The notes: generated from the letters alone by a model not told the origin. 64,000 nt of DNA from Mucor racemosus (GCA_027405735.1 JAPEHQ010000014.1:124001-188000); one strand, 5' to 3'. Shown: positions 25,366 to 37,984, numbered from the stretch's first letter. Translations and numbers: made by a program.

Positions 25366-26545
25366 AATTGGCCGTATTATGCTACCTATTTCAGATTTTA
25401 ATTTATATCCAACGAAAGACTCAAAAACGCGTAAAATTCACTGCTGTTTCCTTGAAAACTGGGTCTCATTTTTCATCCCTGCTCTACTTTTTTTTTTCAC
25501 TAAATAACACTAAGAAAAACTTATATGCTAATGTACCTGAGATGTTCAGCTTTAATCCAAAAAAAAGTATCCGGAAATATCCTATTTTTTTCAGTTGGTA
25601 TTAATTTTTTAGTACTAAGGTTTCAGATTTTTTACGCGTATTTCACTGCTAAGTGCTAATGGATTGACAACTTTGAGGCTTCATATCTCTAAAAAACATT
25701 AAGCCATGCTAACATTTTTTAATAATAAAACTTATTTGTTTTAAAGTGCTCTATAACATATTTTAATATAAAGAAATTCTGAGCTCTTTTATTTTTTTTC
25801 ATTTTTTTGGCATTTCTATGGTAGGTTTCAAAATATTGATTAAATTGAGCAACTTTTTTTTTGCATTCATGTCATCCAGCTCGTTGAGCTCTCTCAGATC
25901 CAATTTAGAGTTTTTCAAAATATTGATTTTTCATGGAGATATCCTCAAAAATGTATACAAAAAGGTACCTCCATTTCTAGCGTCCATTTTCCCCTTGTAT
26001 ACCCTCATCCCAAATTCTGAAACTGAAAAAAAATGGACAAAAATCTTGTTTTCTCTACGAAAAATGCAGCTAAAAAATTTTGCAATAGCTCAACCGATAA
26101 ATAATTTTTTTGCGCATCATTTCAATTTATTTTATTTTAAATATACTTATAAAAAGTGGTGTATATCTTCAAAAAACCTTCAAAATTTCAATTGAATTTT
26201 GCGCATAATTTAATGTGGAATGTTTGTCTAATTTTTATTTAGATGGATGCAGAATTCAAAACTGTACAAAAACTATTTAGTTCACTAGGTCAACTTAATT
26301 TGCAGTTTATAAACTATTAAACGATTTTGATTTTTAATCATTTTTTGATGGATTTAACAACAAATCAATTTTGGAACTCAGGTATGATTATTTCTAAGCT
26401 GTAATGCTGTAATGTGAACTATTATTTTGATTATCTCAACGAAAAATTAATATTTTTTACTGAAACAAAAAATGCAGAGTAGCTTAGAGTTGAATATATC
26501 TTGTGAATACAAATGATTAGCACCTAAATTTAAGTGCTTAATTTT
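25366..26545 (+). repeat. Dispersed 1.2-kb repeat, copy A
   Basis: This aligns by eye, with many small changes, to 33617-34775 in the same orientation. Both begin CGyATTATGCTACCTATTTC and share landmarks such as GACTCAAAAAC, CTTGTATAyCCTCATCCCAAA and GCAGAGTAGCTTAGAGTT near the right end. No intact reading frame is common to both. I see no terminal inverted repeats, so the element class is unknown. Confidence 0.75.
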
Positions 26546-27081
26546 TTACAATCGACTTTGCGTCAATTTTGGGCAATGTTAGGCTAGTATACTCTAAACT
26601 CTAGTATTAGCTCCTCTATTTCCGGACATATATCAATGGCCCATAGAGAAAGATACATCGTCGTTGAAAATTGGACATAATTAGACTCAATATGGTGCAA
26701 AAAAAATTGAAGATCATTTGAAAATCATTTGAAAACCATTTGAAGCCTACTTTTCCCGATCGTAAAATAACCGACAACAAAAACTCTATTATCTCGGCGA
26801 ACTTCAATCCTAATAAATTCCAACTTTACATGAGAGTAGTTACACATATTTGACACGATGGTCTCAAAGGACAGCTTCCATAATCTACGGTGTGTTGAGG
26901 AAATTATCGTCAAAATGCACCTATTATATCTACTGCGCACTTTTATTGACAGCAATTAAACATGCAATCTCTATACTGATCCAAGTAAGTTGCCAACTGA
27001 CGAAGGAAAACTGGAGATAAGAAATAAAGCTCATAGCTGATGATGATGGGTTTTACTTTTATATTCCATAACAACTTTAGA
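26546..27081. other. Intergenic DNA before the coding relic
   Basis: Only short, interrupted reading frames are present. It may contain decayed upstream parts of the relic that follows, but no frame is long enough to say so. Confidence 0.4.
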
Positions 27082-28059
27082 ATACGTTACGGCGACTATC
27101 AGGCAATACGTCGTTCCAAGACATCTACAATGAATACAAAGATCTGCAAGTTGACAAGTATGAGGAGCGAGGACCTAGAGTCTAGAGTTACACTAGATAA
27201 AACAGAGTATATATGTATATATATATCTTTGGTTTGATTAACGCCTCTTTTATTGTTATTCCCAAACTGTCAATGTTGCAACCAAGCAAGACTTGTTGGA
27301 CGACGTTTTTACATTTATGAAGAAGTCTCGCACAATCTGCAAATTAAAGACACAAAACACATCTAATAGCACCCGTATAGTACAGCTTCTTCGGAGACCA
27401 AGAACAAAAAACGGAAAATTGGTGGCGATGATAATACCTTGGTGAGGTAAAGATCTAGTGATGCGTTTGATTTGGTATTCAAATTTACATGTCGACCAAA
27501 GTTATTTGCGCTGCGTTGAAACTGGATTCAGCAATGAGGGCCCGAACGGAACAGAAGAGCTTCAAGGTCGACCAATGAAGATTCCAATGATTCCGAAGGA
27601 GTTCTGTATAAGTATAAGGATAGTAGATCAATACCCAACCGCAGACAAGAAGCACTTGCAAATCGGTAAAGTGTTTGAAAATTGATTTATTAAGATTTAT
27701 TTATGATACAGAAGAAGATATCAAGATGAATACGATGTTGGTGCTGGTGAAGCTGCCAAGACGAACGATGACGATAAAATTTTGCATGACCTTGGAAAAG
27801 TTATTAGAGAATCAAAAGATGTATTAGATGGCCTGATGGCCTTCTAAATATCGTGATGGAAGATAGTATTGCGAAGTCGTTGTCAGCGTGGTTTGTGCAA
27901 ATTTGCAATTTCCAAGATGAAATAGCATCTGTTCATTTAGCTTTTAATGGTTTGTATGTGGATATACTACAGTTCAAAATGAAAGCTGAAGTTCCCTACA
28001 AGTACCGCAACAATAAGCGATTTTCTGGACACTTTCAGTTCTATTCTATTATTTGTGGT
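27082..28059 (+). pseudogene. Decayed protein-coding relic of unknown family
   Basis: Several protein-like stretches follow each other on the plus strand but in shifting frames with stops between them. They read LSGNTSFQDIYNEYKDL (from about 27096), ETGFSNEGPNGTEELQG (about 27518), RRYQDEYDVGAGEAAKT (about 27715, joined to the preceding frame by a plausible intron, GTAAAG to ATACAG) and ASVHLAFNGLYVDIL (about 27925). The order and composition recall hypothetical proteins that I remember as multicopy in Mucorales, of no known function. Multiple stops and frame changes argue that it is no longer expressed as one protein. Identity of the family is uncertain. Confidence 0.35.
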
Positions 28060-29183
28060 AAGTGGTGCCATAAGTTTTATATGCATCTATTTTTCAAAAG
28101 AAATTTAAGCAAATAAATACATTCTTGAATGTGTTGCTTTATTAAATAGTCCACAGTTAATGATCAAACATCTAGTAGACGGTGTTATCGACAGGATATA
28201 TACTTCCTAAATTTTTGATCGAGTTATTGATAAAACAAGATTTTAAAGTAGATTATTGGCCTAATGACAAACTCTATACCATTGTTGATAAAGCAAATGC
28301 AAAAATGCATCCTCTATTGCCGGTAAGTATACTTTATTTAGCCGTATGCAAAGAGGCATTAGCCTCCTTTTTACTTTACCAACTACTCCAAAAGATCAAA
28401 AATATTATCGATGTAGCATTAACCCGAATAACAGGATGCTATTACTAGATATGTATATGGAACGACTTATTTTACAAAGAAAAGGCTCGGTTGTTTAGGC
28501 TTAGGGCTAAACTAGAACAAGATAGGGTCAAGATTGTGGTCTGTAATTAGGGATTAAAGTTCGAATCAACACAAACAATTTACAAAGAAAAATGCACAAT
28601 TTTACTGAAACATTATAAATCTGTAAAGCAACTAGTCTTCAAAACAACTTACAAAAAGAAAAAAGGCCATAAATGCAACAGGGATGCAATTAAACTGGTA
28701 TATATATATATATATATATATATAGAGTTGACATTAATTACTGCAGATCCTAGTTAAACTAATGGAATTCTCTTGTTTTTAATGATACAATAATGCAAAT
28801 CAACGATGCAGTACAAGATGACGAGTGTGATATCAACAATGATTTCCACAATAAATAAATATATCTTGATGTATCCCAAGATAGCTGAAAATCAATAATT
28901 CGATTCAAAACAAAAAATACAAGATTGAACTATACATGGTAAAAAAAAACACTACAGTATCTTATTTAGACTTTCCATTTAACCATTATCAAAGTATTAA
29001 AAAATTCTTTGATTCAATTTAAATTGGAAGATCAACGCTCTTTTTCGATTCATGTCCCCAATAAACATCTAATAAAATATATAACATCATTAACCAGATG
29101 GACGCATTTTGATAATGTAATGAGTATATGTTATAACTTTTTTATTTTCCTTTTTGATTATTATTTTACTATTGTGAATGTTT
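28060..29183. other. Gene-poor DNA with a TA microsatellite
   Basis: A (TA)13 run lies at 28699-28724. The string GTTCGAATC near 28559 fits a Pol III B box, but no A box at the right distance is convincing. A frame at 28182-28448 starts at TTG and is not protein-like enough to call. Confidence 0.4.
28699..28724. repeat. (TA)13 microsatellite
   Basis: Thirteen TA units in gene-poor DNA. No function is evident. Confidence 0.95.
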
Positions 29184-30145
29184 TTACATGAAATCATCGA
29201 AATCGTCATAGGTGGTTGAATATTCTCTAGTAGGAGCAGCAGGAGCAGCCTTAGCAGGTTGAACCTTACCCTTTGTCTTCTTACTGTTCTTGAGAGCTTC
29301 CTTTTGTTGACGTTGTTTATCATTGGCAAGAGCTGTCAAACTGGAAGCAGCTTTACGAACATCCATATCCTTTGCAGGCTCAGCAATATCCTTTGCAAAT
29401 TGATCGATGAATGAACCATAAAGAGGGTTGTTCTTTTTTGATAAATAAAAATCCGTCAATACTTGATTAATCTCTATCAAATATCTCTGTTTTATTTACC
29501 TTTTGTTCGAGAATTAAATCGGTCAATAACTTTTGGAATTCCTCAAAATCAGAGCGATATCTAGGTTTGATAGACTCAACGGGCTTTGAGGGAGCCTTCT
29601 TGGCTATTAAACAGAAACGTCAAAACTCGTCTTTCATAATTCAATTAGCTCACAAACTTACGAGTATCTTCTTCGCCTTGGAATTCGGCCTTTTCGATAC
29701 CAGCTTCCTTTTGAGCACGTTCAAATCTTTCCTCTTCAGTCTCACCATCCATGAAACGATTAGCCTAATTTCTTGGTTAGTTATCTAACGAATCCACTAT
29801 ATGAATCCATCAATAGTTATCTTACCAAAGCAATCTTCTTGGCTTTTTGTTCCTTCAAAGCAGCTTCTTTTTCAGCAATCTTTTGCTTCAATGTCAAGTT
29901 CTTTTTAGGAGGTGCAGCAACAGTCTCAGGTTTCTTTTCAACCTTCTTTTCCTCTTCGACTTCCTCTTCAGAATCATCCCAAGACTCCTTTACATTGTTG
30001 TTATCGTCACTATCCTCTTCATCCCAGGACATTTTAGGCTTGGTGTTAATGACAACTTCCTCGTCGAATTCTTCTTCTAAATCAGGAATTAGCTAAAAAT
30101 GTCCAATCTGGCACCTGTTTTTTCCATCTTACCCCAGTCGCTCAT
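29184..30145 (-). CDS. HCR1: Eukaryotic translation initiation factor 3 subunit J (eIF3j/Hcr1)
   Basis: Five exons (30145-30133, 30076-29826, 29764-29662, 29603-29500, 29432-29184) encode 239 residues (yeast Hcr1 265, human eIF3j 258). The protein starts MSDWEEEFDEE. It has the acidic, Trp-containing N terminus of the family (MSWDEEDSDD, VKESWDDSEEE), a lysine-rich middle, and ends with the hallmark YDDFDDFM. eIF3j is loosely bound to eIF3 on the 40S decoding centre and helps subunit dissociation, mRNA recruitment and ribosome recycling. Exon 1 is only 13 nt. The intron after it uses the second of two nearby AG sites (CTGATTTAG), since the first leads to a stop at once. It lies 250 bases downstream of the coiled-coil gene on the same strand. 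Confidence 0.93.
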
Positions 30146-30395
30146 ATTTATAATCAATGATTGCTTAGTGCGCGTTTGAATAACAAAAGGGAAAAGGAAG
30201 AGACTTGACGAAAAATATTTTTCAGTTTTAAATGAATCGTTAAAACACCGAAACCTTTTGGAGGCTTTTGTGATGGTTTGGATGTGTTTATCAAAGATAT
30301 ATGTATATAGGTTTTTATTGACAGATAGGTATGGTATATAATGTAAAATATTAAAAAAAAGGGGGTGGGGAGGAAAAGTATAAAGCGATATTTTT

Positions 30396-32109
30396 TTACA
30401 GTGTCTTTAAAGTCTTGGTTTTGTTTTTTGATCCATTCCAAAGAAAACTTGATACCAAAGTAGCCAAAGTAATAGGAACAGTCCAGTCATCCGTGATGCC
30501 TAATTGTGAAGCAATACCAAGGGCTATGGCAACACCCGTAAATAACGCAAATGGGTCATTCGTTTTACTGTTGTTGTTATTGAGTGAGTGATCGCAAGGA
30601 AAGGTACAGGGAAATCCATCACATGTCAAGCATGAGATGTTCTTCTCATTTATACCTTTATTTAAATCGTCTTGTTTTTCAATCAACATTATAGTCGAAT
30701 TTCTTTTAGTCTCGGCTGCTGCGATAGATGAAGATGTAGTAGATTGACTGTCATCGTCTTCTTCGTCTAAATCTAATATATCTTCTCGAGAATCATCTTC
30801 ATCTTCTGATGGTTGATAGATATCTTGTTGATGGAGTTGTGGCGGTTGTTGACGATGATGAAATCCTTCCAAGTCACCTCGAAGCATTTGCTCTAATAAA
30901 TCCGTGTCTTTAATAGCCAAAGATCTACGTTTTGATTCCATAAGCATTTGAGATTGTCTTTTAGGATCACTTTGAATTGGTGGTGGTGTGAGCAAACTGC
31001 GAATGTTACTATGACTACTGGTGTTACTACTACCACTGTTAAACATGGTTTGATCTTGTAATTCCTAAATACAGAATATTAATATCCTCTTTTGGATACC
31101 AAATCTCGTTGTCTCTGTAGTACTGTACTTACCTTCTGAAGATGCTCTATTTGATCTTCTAAACCCATAAAATCCTGCTCTAACTGCGATACGATTTCGT
31201 CTTTAATTCTTAATTCTTTTTTGAGTGTTTCTACATCATTATCTTTGTAACTGTGTTGACGTAAAATTTGTTCTTTCTCTTCATCAAGTTCGTCAATGAT
31301 TTGCTCTAAGCGTGCTATTTTATTCTCCAACTCAATAGCATATGAACCTTGAGAAATAGTTGAGTGAATAACAGGCCTACAAATATGTTGTGCTTCCACT
31401 TCTTCTTCTTCGTCATCAGAATCAGAATCATGATCACTACAAGGTAAAGTCATTACCATTGTAGATTGATCAATAGGTTGCATTGTAAAGCAACAAGTAT
31501 CATCACATGTAGGATGTCCCGAAATCTATTATATGGTTTTTAGGATACCTTGTCTACCAACCAACCAACCAACCAACCAACCAACCAAACAAACAAACAA
31601 ACAAACAAACGTACCTGTCTCTGAAGTAAATTTATATTTTGAACCAAAAACTCGTATTCAGGGCCAACTGATTTCATTTGAAGTATTTGATTTTGTTGAA
31701 ACTTGTTGAGTTGTTCTGACTTTTCATTCAATTCTAATTGCAATAATCGAGATGCTCGTTGTAATCTCACATTGGCTACAGTTAGTTCTTGTATTGTCTT
31801 TTCTAATGGACTTGTCTTTTGCTCGATTAGATTATCAGTATCCACTTTTAATAATCGATTGGTTCTTTGCAACTTTACATTTTGTAAAGTTAATTGTTCA
31901 ATTTGTGCTTCTAGTTGTCTTGATTGTGTATCAGAATCTCCTCGTTGTATTTCTCGTTTATTCATGTTTGTTTTTACCAGTGGCGATATTGAAATTTCGT
32001 CATTTTTAGGAATCGAATAGTTCATCAAGTTTGAGTTGACGCTAAACCTTGGTGCTGTATCTGGTGGAATGATAACTGAATCTCTTTGTTGTGTATAGGA
32101 TAAAGACAT
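30396..32109 (-). CDS. Coiled-coil protein with C-terminal membrane anchor, unknown function
   Basis: Three exons (32109-31615, 31525-31133, 31064-30396) encode 518 residues; all introns are phase 0. I do not recognise the family. Residues about 60-165 form a coiled coil with an internal duplication (VKLQRTNRLLK and VRLQRASRLLQ, about 45 residues apart). A second coiled coil (about 215-295, ELENKIARLEQIIDELDEE) follows an acidic patch, DSDSDDEEEEVEA. The third exon is low-complexity and acidic, then has a Cys-rich motif (SCLTCDGFPCTFPC). It ends with two hydrophobic stretches near the C terminus (FALFTGVAIALGIASQLG and TVPITLATLVSSFLW) and a basic tail, which suggests a tail-anchored or hairpin membrane protein. 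A tethering or organelle-positioning role is possible but unproven. Intron 1 starts with a GTTT/GGTT microsatellite. Confidence 0.85.
31557..31610 (-). repeat. GTTT/GGTT tetranucleotide microsatellite at a splice donor
   Basis: On the gene strand the intron opens GTAC and then runs into about six GTTT units followed by about seven GGTT units. The repeat therefore starts within five bases of the 5' splice site of the coiled-coil gene. Length change here could affect splicing. Confidence 0.9.
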
Positions 32110-33616
32110 TTTTGTGAGTGAAAGAAAAAGAAAGAGAGGGAAAAACTAAGAATAACGAAACTGCACGAGTTTTTAGGTTGTACACCAAGATTATTATTAC
32201 CTTTATTTTGACAACCTCCTTGTTTTTTTTTATCTCTAAAAACCGCCTTTTTTTTTTTACGATTATTTATTTGCATGCTCTCTTGTATTTTCCTTTCATC
32301 CCTTGAATTCCATGTGTTTATTTTATAAAATCACTCCATGTTTGGATTATATGAAATTATTTCAAATGATAAAATTTGTCATTTTGCATGTAATATAAGG
32401 TTGTATTTTAATTTATCTTTTAACCATAAATATACTTTCAAGGTAATTACATGAAAAAAGGGAAAAAAATCCAATTCTCGGATCAGGAATACAGAAGGTC
32501 TCCTTACTTTGAATGATGCTTTTATCAAGGATTTTATAAAATAAAGGGCGTGTTTTACTAATCTCCATATTGTTCATCAATGTATGATTTACGATTTTCA
32601 AAAAAGATGAATGTGATAATTAATTGTTGAATTGGTCAAAATAGTCAACTCTGCACATTGTTACACGACCTAAGCAGATTTTTTTTTTTACAATGGAAGT
32701 GTGTAAAGTCCATTGATTCATAAAGACGTTGACTAAACTTGCTGTTTCACTAAAAAAAAAAAAAAAAAAAAAAAAAGATTCGCAAATAAGCATGCGTACA
32801 TTAACCAAACAATTCAGTTCAAAAAGCCACTTTGAAACTAAATTTACGTGCAGTTTACTTGAGATGCTTCTGCATGTTTTGGTTTATAGCATGATTTATA
32901 CTCGAATATCATATGTAATTTTATTATGTAACTGTCAAACAATAAGCTTAAAATAAACCTATATGTTAATAATCTTTGTTTCTGATTTATATATAGAATA
33001 AGACAAACTTTTAATTTACAGGATTTCAGACTTAATATGATATATATTCCTGTGTAAAAAATTATAAGAATACGATGTAAGGATAATTCTGTGGCTATGA
33101 CGCTTATTTGGTAGGCACCATAATGATTTCCAGCATCATTAGTTTCACTGATTCCAATTAATAAACTTACTCAATTTATCGAATTTACATATATAATATA
33201 ACATTAGTGTCTATCTTTTACAATAAACTACTAAATGGGAAGGTATATGAAACATACAAAAAAGCATTCATGCATATATACACATAGTTCAAATTTCAGA
33301 ATTTGTGTTTATAATGATACCACTGCCCTATGTAATAAAAGCCTCGGCTTAAATGCTAATAAAACAAAACTGAATTATTAAATGATTGTCTAGTTCATTC
33401 CATTACTTTACCCATCTACGTATAATGAGTTAATATATCATAGTTGAAATGCATTTTGGTATACTTTCGTAAACATTCCCGCATAAAAAAATTAAAATTT
33501 TAATAGCTGATTTTCAGAATTGTTAATTTTCGAAACTGAAGCAAGTCGCCTTTTCCAAAACAAAATAACGTACAAATTAAGCTTTAAAATACCTTGAATA
33601 CTGAAAAATATATGTA
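32110..33616. other. Intergenic DNA
   Basis: The region carries the promoter of the coiled-coil gene at its left end and an A(25) tract at 32752-32776. I see no protein-like frame, RNA gene or transposon end. Confidence 0.5.
32752..32776. repeat. A(25) tract
   Basis: A run of 25 A in intergenic DNA upstream of the coiled-coil gene. No adjacent retroposon body is recognisable. Confidence 0.9.
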
Positions 33617-34775
33617 GTTCGGTCGCATTATGCTACCTATTTCGGATTTTAATTTATATCCAACAAAAGACTCAAAAACATGTAAAATTTACAGCTTTTC
33701 CATTAGAAACTGGGTCTCGCTTTTTATCCCTATTTAACTTTTTGTTTTCACTAAATAACACCAAGAAAAAATTATATGCCAATGTACCTAACATGTTCAG
33801 CTTTAATTCAAAAATAAGTGTCCGGAAATATCCTATTTTTTGCAGTTGGTATTAATTTTTCAGCGCTAATGTTTCAGATTTTTTACGCGTATTTCACTGC
33901 TAAAGGATTGAAAACTTTGAGGCTTCATATCTCTGCAAAAAATTAAGCTATACTAACATCTTTTACTAATAAAACTTCCTTGTTTTAAAACGCTCTATAA
34001 CATATTTCAGTATAAAAATATTTTGAGCACTTTTATTTTTTCTTCATTTTTTTGGCATTTTTATCGTAGATTTCAAAATATTCGTTAAATCGAGTAGTAT
34101 GTTTTTTACATTCACCTCATCAAGCTCGTTGAGTTCTCTCGGACCCAATTTAGTTTTTTTCAAAATATTGATTTCTCGTGGAGATGTCCTCAAAAATGTG
34201 TACAAAAAGACACCTTCATTTCTAGGTTCCATTTTTCCCTTGTATATCCTCATCCCAAATTCTGAATTTCAAAAAAAAATTTGGACAAAAATCTCGTTTT
34301 CTCTACAAACAATATAGCTAGAAGGTTCATCAATGGTTCGATCGATAGATAATATTTTTGGGTGCTATCTTCATAAATTATGTTTGAAATATGCTTATAA
34401 AAAATGATGTGTATCTTCAAAAAACCTTTAAAATTTCAATTGCATTTTGAACAAAGTTTTATGAGAAACATTTGTCTGAAATTTTGTTGTATGGATGCAG
34501 AATTTGAAACTGTACGAAAAGTATTTAATAAGTTAGGTATACTTACTTTGCAGTTTATAAACTATTAAACGATTTTGTTTTTTGAATCATTTTTTCGTTC
34601 ATTTCAACAACAAAACGATTTTGGAACTCAGTTAGTATAGGCTGTAAGCTGTAATGTAAACTATCGACGAAAACCCATTATTTTTTACCGAAACAAAAAA
34701 TGCAGAGTAGCTTAGAGTTAGATCTATCTTGCGAATAATACTAAAAATTAATACCTCACTTTAGGTGCTCAATGT
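33617..34775 (+). repeat. Dispersed 1.2-kb repeat, copy B
   Basis: This is the second copy of the repeat at 25366-26545, in the same orientation and about 8.2 kb away. Several single-base changes and small gaps separate the two, so the duplication is not recent. It carries no intact gene. Confidence 0.75.
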
Positions 34776-35082
34776 TGCATCCACAGATCTGGGTGCATTC
34801 CTTGGTTAAGATTACGACACAGTTCGATATGTTAAGTTCTACATTGCTGTGTATTATGTTATAAAGCTCCGTGTATGCAGGAATATGGAACTAGTGTGTG
34901 TCACCTAGACTTAATTGGATATATGAATATATATAAATAGACTCATTTAAACAGGTCATATAATTAGAGAATGTGAATATAAAAGAAGATGGTTCGATCT
35001 TATAATAAAGTTCTTTAGTTTTAGTGTGCTCTTTCATTTTATAACAGTTTTCCTTTATTTTTATTAAATGATTTAGTACATA
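34776..35082. other. Flank of the Tc1-type transposon
   Basis: Nothing recognisable; AT-rich DNA ending in the TA target of the transposon (35081-35082). Confidence 0.5.
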
Positions 35083-36720
35083 CAGTGAGTTCCAAAACCC
35101 TTTCAATGTTTTGAAATTTTGAATGAAACTAGCCATATCTTTCGCAATTTCAATCGGAGATACTTTAAATTTCTATTATAAGTAATTTGAAATATTTCCA
35201 ATAATTTGCAAAAAATCCAACCTAATTATTTAAAGTTCCGCAAAAAATATGTCAATTCAAAAACGGGTACATCATTGAAAGGGTTTTGGAAGCATAGGAT
35301 AAAAATTACAATTTAGTAGCCCACAGCTTGTACATTAACGCTGGATATCTTATAAAACAGAGAAATATGCGGAAAATATATGAGATGTTTTTCAACTTTT
35401 ACCTTACCTTTTTTACTAGTAGTTTCAAGCAAAATCATCAAGATGAAAACTGTATCAGATGCCAAACGTAATGATGTTATCTCTCTGTTAAATTCAGGCC
35501 ATACCGTATCGAAAATTGCTCGTCGTGTAGATGTTAGTCAAGCCACAGTACGTCGTATTGGAAAAAAGGCCTGTCCTGACCGAGAAAAACTTAAAGGAGG
35601 CCAACCATCGAAGCTGACTACTGTGGATAAGAGATATTGTGTCCATGAAATCACCAAAGGTGGCTTGGATAATGCGGTACAAGCCAAAAAAGAGTTTCGT
35701 CGTAATCTACACGTTAATGTCAGTGCGAATACTGTACGTAGGACTCTTTCGGATAATGGTTTAGGCGCATTACCTAAGATAAAATAGCCAGAAATTAGTG
35801 ATGAAAATGCGAAGGATCGCCTCCGCTGGTGCAAAAACAAAATTGATTGGACTTTGGAGGACTGGAAACGTGTTATATTTACCGATGAGGCTGGAATTAA
35901 CCGTTTTAACTCTGATGGTTGTATTTGGTGCTGGAAAAAAGACAACAAGGAGATAAAACCTAGGCATACCAAAAAAACAAGAAAGCATGGAGATGATCGC
36001 ATCATGATTTGGAGCACTATTTCTTGGTCTGGTGTTGGCTGGTTGTGCAAGATCGAAGGTAATATGAACTCTGAACTATACAAAACTATTGTTGATGACG
36101 ATTTGGAGAAACCCATTGACGATATGTGCCAAAAATTGAAGCTACGTCGTAATCAAGTCATTCTTCAGCAAGACAATGATTCCAAACACACCTCGAAGTT
36201 AATGAAAAAACACTTCGAAACAAAAGAATATAGAGTAATGTCATGGCCAGCACAATCCACAGACCTCAATTCCATTGAAAATATGTGTAGGTTATTGAAA
36301 ATCCGTTTAAATGAATATGATACACCTCCAGAAGGCATGAATGACATTTGGAAGAGAACACAAGAGATTTGGTAAGAAAAAATAACAGTTGAGGAATGCC
36401 AAAGGGTTATTTCGAGTATGCCTGATCGTTTGAAAGCTTGCATTAAAGCAAAGGGTTACGGCATTGATTATTAACTGCGTTTAATAAACTTCAATTTTTT
36501 TTTGGTAATGCTTCCAAAACCCTTTCAATGATGTACCCGTTTTTGAATTGACATATTTTTTGCGGAACTTTAAATAATTAGGTCGAATTTTTTGCAAATT
36601 ATTGGAAATATTTCAAATTACTTATAATAGAAATTTAAAGTATCTCCGATTGAAATTGCGAAAGATATGGCTAGTTTCATTCAAAATTTCAAAACATTGA
36701 AAGGGTTTTGGAACTCACTG
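35083..36720 (+). mobile_element. Tc1-type transposon with 212-bp inverted repeats
   Basis: The element is 1638 bp, flanked by TA duplications (35081-35082 and 36721-36722). Its terminal inverted repeats are 35083-35294 and 36509-36720, nearly identical over 212 bp, which is long for the Tc1 class. Each repeat begins CAGTGAGTTCCAAAACCC. Each also carries the 17-mer CCAAAACCCTTTCAATG near its outer end and the same 17-mer in inverted orientation at its inner end (35092-35108, 35273-35289, 36514-36530, 36695-36711). These are likely transposase-binding sites. The single gene inside is broken by two stops, so the copy is non-autonomous. Confidence 0.93.
35443..36474 (+). pseudogene. Tc1-type transposase (DD34E), two in-frame stops
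   Basis: From ATG at 35443 to TAA at 36472-36474 the frame is unbroken by indels (343 codons, usual for Tc1). It has two nonsense codons: TAG at 35785-35787 and TAA at 36373-36375. The N terminus has paired helix-turn-helix motifs (ISLLNSGHTVSKIARRVDVS then GQPSKLT). The catalytic triad is present: D in VIFTDEAGI, D in LQQDNDSKH, E in TDLNSIENM, with 34 residues between the last two. Only nonsense changes separate it from an open gene, so inactivation looks fairly recent. It would cut and paste at TA sites. Confidence 0.9.
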
Positions 36721-37322
36721 TATTTTAGCTTTGAGATTAATATAATCTCCTGGCGTAACACTCAATCTTTATATATAATCAATTTTTGGTCAATCTTATT
36801 ATTATCTTACTACGGCCGACCTGTGCTGCACAAGATGATTTCGTTGTGCCCACTGAATATGGCTAAAAAGATAACAATATGATACACATGATGGGCACAA
36901 CAAAAGAAACTGCACATGAGCACAACAAAAAAAACTGCACACGAGCACAATGCTAACCCTGTATGTGTAAAATTATAGATTCTGTCCGTGTGCATGATAT
37001 TAACCCCATGTGTGCATAATAGTATAATTGCCCATAAGCATATCATTATCCCTATTTGTGCATAATAATAAAATCTGACCATGAGCATAATGAGCTGATC
37101 GTATGGGCACAAATTGGTTTGTACATGAGCATCGTGCCGTTCTCAAAATTCCGTTGCATTTTTTTTACTAGGATGGATTTTTAAATTACATTTTTTTTAT
37201 TAATATAGTTTATAGACAATACACGCAAGAGCCAATATATTTACGATTATTATCATCATTTGTAAATATGTTTGTAGCTGTAATATTTGCAGCAACAATG
37301 GCTTTTGTTCGAGCGTAGACTT

Positions 37323-37984
37323 TGTAATAAAATTGAAGTAATTTTATAAAAATGAAAAATAAAATAAAAAAATAAAAGCGTTGATGAATACAATTATAGT
37401 CTTTTCACGGTTTTATTGTGATTCAAAGAAATTTGAAGAAAAAGAATGATGTCTTCATAAAGCATGCTATATTTATAGGAATTGTAAAATAGTGGATGTT
37501 TGTGTGTTGATGCCTATTTTACAGGTGTTCAATCATAATATCTTTTATTAACATTCTTTTATAAGATACTTGGTTGAGATGTTCATATTTTGTTTGATAT
37601 GGTAGAATATCATTAGATGGATGTTGAACTTTCAACATTCCAGTTATAATTTAAAGTGCAACTGAGCTTATTTTTATGGGATATGATTCCTTACCTAGAA
37701 TTACTGCAACTGCGATTTTATGAGCAGGAGGAGTTTTGGAATACATTTTTAATGCAAAATAAGTAGAGCGTTATATCATAGGTGTCGTGTTGTAGAAGAT
37801 TGTATTTTGATCAGGAATACTTCCTTTTACAGGCACCAGCAATATAGATTTTTCTCGTTATGCTTATTGGGATCTGATTGGAACTCAGTCCTTATGGAGT
37901 GAGATTCAGGTACAAATCGAGATCAGTTATTTTTCTGAAATGACAATGGCGACTTTGGTCTATAAAAGGTGTCATTTCATTGCA
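37323..37984 (-). mobile_element. Solo LTR 2 (662 bp), inverted
   Basis: The insert starts TGTAATAAAAT and ends TTTCATTGCA, flanked by a perfect 5-bp duplication, GACTT (37318-37322 and 37985-37989). Read on the minus strand it shares with solo LTR 1 a TATA-type CCTATAAATATAGC, an AATAAAA signal and the phrase ACTATAATTGTATT, so the two belong to related LTR families. It interrupts a site that is continuous in the L copies at 44348 and 52561. Confidence 0.8.

Noticed and set aside
28480..28580. Possible tRNA or SINE with B box GTTCGAATC
   Set aside because: No convincing A box at the right spacing and no terminator close by.
35538..36116. 192-codon minus-strand ORF
   Set aside because: Antisense shadow of the Tc1-type transposase gene.
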